This document shows positions 6,962 through 7,790 of a stretch of DNA of 7,790 nt, piece after piece. The stretch's first letter is position 1; each line of letters starts with the position of its first letter. Made by a program: the position numbers and the translations under genes. The stretch is taken from assembly GCA_024224995.1 (NCBI GenBank), contig JAAENB010000704.1, positions 1 through 7,790 on the forward strand, written 5' to 3'. The notes beneath the pieces were generated by a model. It was not told where the DNA came from. It saw only the letters and a program-made list of their open reading frames with translations, and searched no databases. The DNA comes from a bacterium (GTDB lineage Bacteria > Spirochaetota > UBA4802 > UBA5550).

Positions 6962-6974
6962 GGGCTGGAAGCCC
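6962..6974. repeat. Small hairpin GGGCT/AGCCC at the end of the array
   Basis: GGGCT (6962-6966) pairs with AGCCC (6970-6974) across a GGA loop. It is the last GC-rich element before the sequence becomes strongly AT-rich. Confidence 0.45.
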
Positions 6975-7039
6975 ATAGGTGTTAACTTAAAGCCTATTTT
7001 TCTAATTATATTAAGTAAGCATAGGTTATTAGGGTAAAA

Positions 7040-7074
7040 AAAAAATGCAAGCAAAAAAAAAGCTTGCATTTTTT
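7040..7074 (+). terminator. Intrinsic terminator at the left of the insertion sequence
   Basis: AAAAAATGCAAGC (7040-7052) pairs perfectly with GCTTGCATTTTTT (7062-7074) around a loop of nine A. The stem ends in T residues on the + strand and, by symmetry, on the - strand, so it can work in both directions. It would stop transcription entering the transposase genes from outside. An ATG at 7045 lies within this hairpin and is not a believable start. Confidence 0.75.
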
Positions 7075-7085
7075 ATGCCCTTTTT

Positions 7086-7113
7086 GTACCGTATCATCAC
7101 GATGATGCGGTAC
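7086..7113 (+). promoter_or_regulatory. Leader hairpin upstream of the DUF6788 gene
   Basis: GTACCGTATCATC (7086-7098) and GATGATGCGGTAC (7101-7113) pair over 13 positions across a 2-nt AC centre. The one non-Watson-Crick position is a T-G that becomes a G-U wobble in RNA. It ends 5 nt before the ribosome site at 7119. It may be a second insulator, a regulator of translation, or a transposase-binding site near the end of the element. Confidence 0.5.
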
Positions 7114-7118
7114 AGTGT

Positions 7119-7126
7119 AAGGAGGT
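7119..7126 (+). promoter_or_regulatory. Ribosome binding site that fixes the DUF6788 start
   Basis: AAGGAGGT, a near-perfect Shine-Dalgarno sequence, lies 5 nt before the ATG at 7132. It decides for this start over the in-frame ATGs upstream at 7045 and nearby, which fall in or beside hairpins. Confidence 0.85.
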
Positions 7127-7131
7127 CTCTC

Positions 7132-7473
7132 ATGTCAAAAGAATTAACAAATTTATTAAATCAGCTTCAATCTCTTGGGCCGATTATGCCCGGCAAAATT
7201 ACAGAGCAATATAATGTGTGTGGAACACCAAACTGTAAGTGCAAAAGGGGAAAAAATCCCATTAAACATGGTCCATATTATCAACTCAGTTTTACCTTTA
7301 ATGGTAAAGGTCGTACTTTACGTATTCCAAAAGACAAGGTTGATGAAATCAATGAGCGAAATGAAAATTATCAAAAATTCAAACAATTGATGAATGATTT
7401 CGTTGAGCTCTCAATACAGCAAACCAGGGAGGAGGTTTTAAATGTTAAAACAAAATCTAATAAAAATGATTGA
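7132..7473 (+). CDS. DUF6788-type small protein associated with the transposase
   Basis: The 113-residue product matches the DUF6788 pattern as I know it: a helical N-terminus (ELTNLLNQLQSLGPIMPGKI), then YNVCGTPNCKCKRG (28-40) with Cys30, Cys35 and Cys37, then KHGPYY (45-50), a short beta segment with FNGKGRTLRIPK, and a helical tail (DEINERNENYQKFKQLMNDF). The cysteine cluster suggests metal binding, although only three cysteines are present. Proteins of this kind are often encoded directly upstream of transposases; their role in transposition is not established. The last 32 bp overlap the transposase start, indicating co-expression and perhaps translational coupling. The start at 7132 is chosen for its strong ribosome site and for alignment with the usual family N-terminus. 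Confidence 0.8.
   Translation: MSKELTNLLNQLQSLGPIMPGKITEQYNVCGTPNCKCKRGKNPIKHGPYYQLSFTFNGKGRTLRIPKDKVDEINERNENYQKFKQLMNDFVELSIQQTREEVLNVKTKSNKND
7426..7436 (+). promoter_or_regulatory. Ribosome binding site of the transposase, inside the DUF6788 gene
   Basis: AGGGAGGAGGT lies inside the end of the preceding gene, 5 nt before the ATG at 7442. A site this strong means the transposase can be initiated on its own rather than only by ribosomes finishing the upstream gene. Confidence 0.8.
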
Positions 7474-7790
7474 TGAAGAACAAATAAATGAAATAGCCAG
7501 GGAAACAGGTTTCATGAAGAGAAAAAGAGTTATTCAGCCTTTTGAATTTATTTTGTCGTTAGTTTTTCATACAGCAATAAAAATTCCAGTTTCTCTCAGG
7601 GATATTGTATCACTTATTGATAAAAATGTTTCAAGAACAGCAATTCATAAAAAATTTACCGAAAATTCGTCTCTTTTTTTTAGGAAATGTTTGGAATATT
7701 TGACCCGGCAAAATGTTCAAAGTAACAAAATTGAATCACCTCTATTGGATAAATTTAACAATATTGTGCTAGCTGATAGTACCTGTTGGA
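7442..7790 (+). CDS. IS4-type DDE transposase, 3' partial
   Basis: The 116 visible residues match the N-terminus of IS4-type transposases: a basic KRKRVIQPFEFILSLVF segment (27-42), SLRDIVSLI (51-59), and a helix-turn-helix-like VSRTAIHKKF (63-72) expected to bind the element ends. FNNIVLADSTCW (105-116) follows, in which Asp112 fits the first catalytic aspartate of the DDE triad (the usual context is VLxDST). The second Asp and the Glu lie beyond the window end. No frameshift is seen. The start overlaps the DUF6788 gene by 32 bp. It differs from single-gene IS4 elements in having that accessory gene. The family call is firm; the IS subgroup is not determined. Confidence 0.85.
   Translation, partial: MLKQNLIKMIDEEQINEIARETGFMKRKRVIQPFEFILSLVFHTAIKIPVSLRDIVSLIDKNVSRTAIHKKFTENSSLFFRKCLEYLTRQNVQSNKIESPLLDKFNNIVLADSTCW

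Larger units (their letters stand above)
6586..6974. repeat. Gene-free array of palindromes and hairpins
   Basis: Between the outer-membrane protein gene and the insertion sequence I see no credible gene on either strand. The short open frames here run through palindromes and have no ribosome sites. The array reads in order: hairpin 6605-6630, perfect palindromes 6655-6670 and 6671-6700, TTCGGA, unit copy A 6762-6810 ending in a GGGG/CCCC hairpin, palindrome 6825-6862, hairpin 6862-6876 containing TTCGGA, unit copy B 6899-6947 inside a nested hairpin, and hairpin 6962-6974. The order big palindrome, TTCGGA, CAGATCC/TTTCAAAAAC, GGGG hairpin occurs twice. This resembles clustered REP-like intergenic repeats, but the exact family is not known to me. 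Confidence 0.75.
6975..7790 (+). mobile_element. Insertion sequence, IS4-type with DUF6788 accessory gene; right end missing
   Basis: A small DUF6788-type gene overlaps an IS4-type transposase gene, preceded by an insulating terminator and hairpin. The left edge is uncertain, somewhere between about 6975, where composition switches from GC-rich repeats to AT-rich DNA, and about 7040. CATAGGT occurs at 6974-6980 and 7020-7026, but I cannot name either as a terminal repeat or target duplication because the right end is outside the window. The element appears intact as far as it is visible. Confidence 0.7.

Noticed and set aside
6586..6974. CRISPR array
   Set aside because: The repeated units occur only twice, are diverged, are separated by palindromes rather than uniform spacers, and no cas gene is present.
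7045..7131. Longer N-terminus for the DUF6788 protein starting at 7045
   Set aside because: The ATG at 7045 lies in a terminator stem and has no Shine-Dalgarno site. AAGGAGGT at 7119 and family length favour 7132.
1..7790. tRNA, rRNA or riboswitch
   Set aside because: I saw no cloverleaf with a TTCRANNC arm, no rRNA core motifs and no recognisable riboswitch consensus in the intergenic regions.

Overview
The window comes from a diderm (Gram-negative-type) bacterium. It encodes an outer-membrane beta-barrel protein with a Sec signal peptide and a FadL/OmpP1-type NPAG motif. The base composition is AT-leaning and the intergenic DNA is full of palindromes, as in many environmental genomes. I cannot assign a phylum from the sequence alone.

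Layout. Positions 1-4872 hold the 3' part of a very large, acidic, Asp/Glu/Asn/Tyr-rich protein gene. At least 1623 residues are visible; the start lies upstream of the window and I do not recognise the family. A 237-bp gap with a likely terminator hairpin leads to a 491-residue FadL/OmpP1-like outer-membrane protein gene (5110-6585). Positions 6586 to about 6974 carry no credible gene. They are a dense array of palindromes and hairpins: a perfect 16-bp palindrome directly abutting a perfect 30-bp palindrome, a 38-bp near-perfect palindrome, and two diverged direct copies of a 49-bp unit exactly 137 bp apart. From about 6975 the DNA turns AT-rich and an insertion sequence begins. It has an intrinsic terminator, a leader hairpin, a small DUF6788-type cysteine-motif protein (7132-7473), and the first 116 codons of an IS4-type DDE transposase (from 7442) cut by the window end.

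How the parts fit. The large acidic protein and the porin-like protein lie on the same strand and may both be envelope-associated, but nothing in the sequence proves they act together. The insertion sequence looks intact as far as it can be seen. It sits just beyond the palindrome array, which suggests a repeat-rich site that collects mobile DNA.

The two points most worth following up are a sharp change in codon usage inside the giant gene near position 2725, and the modular palindrome array at 6586-6974.
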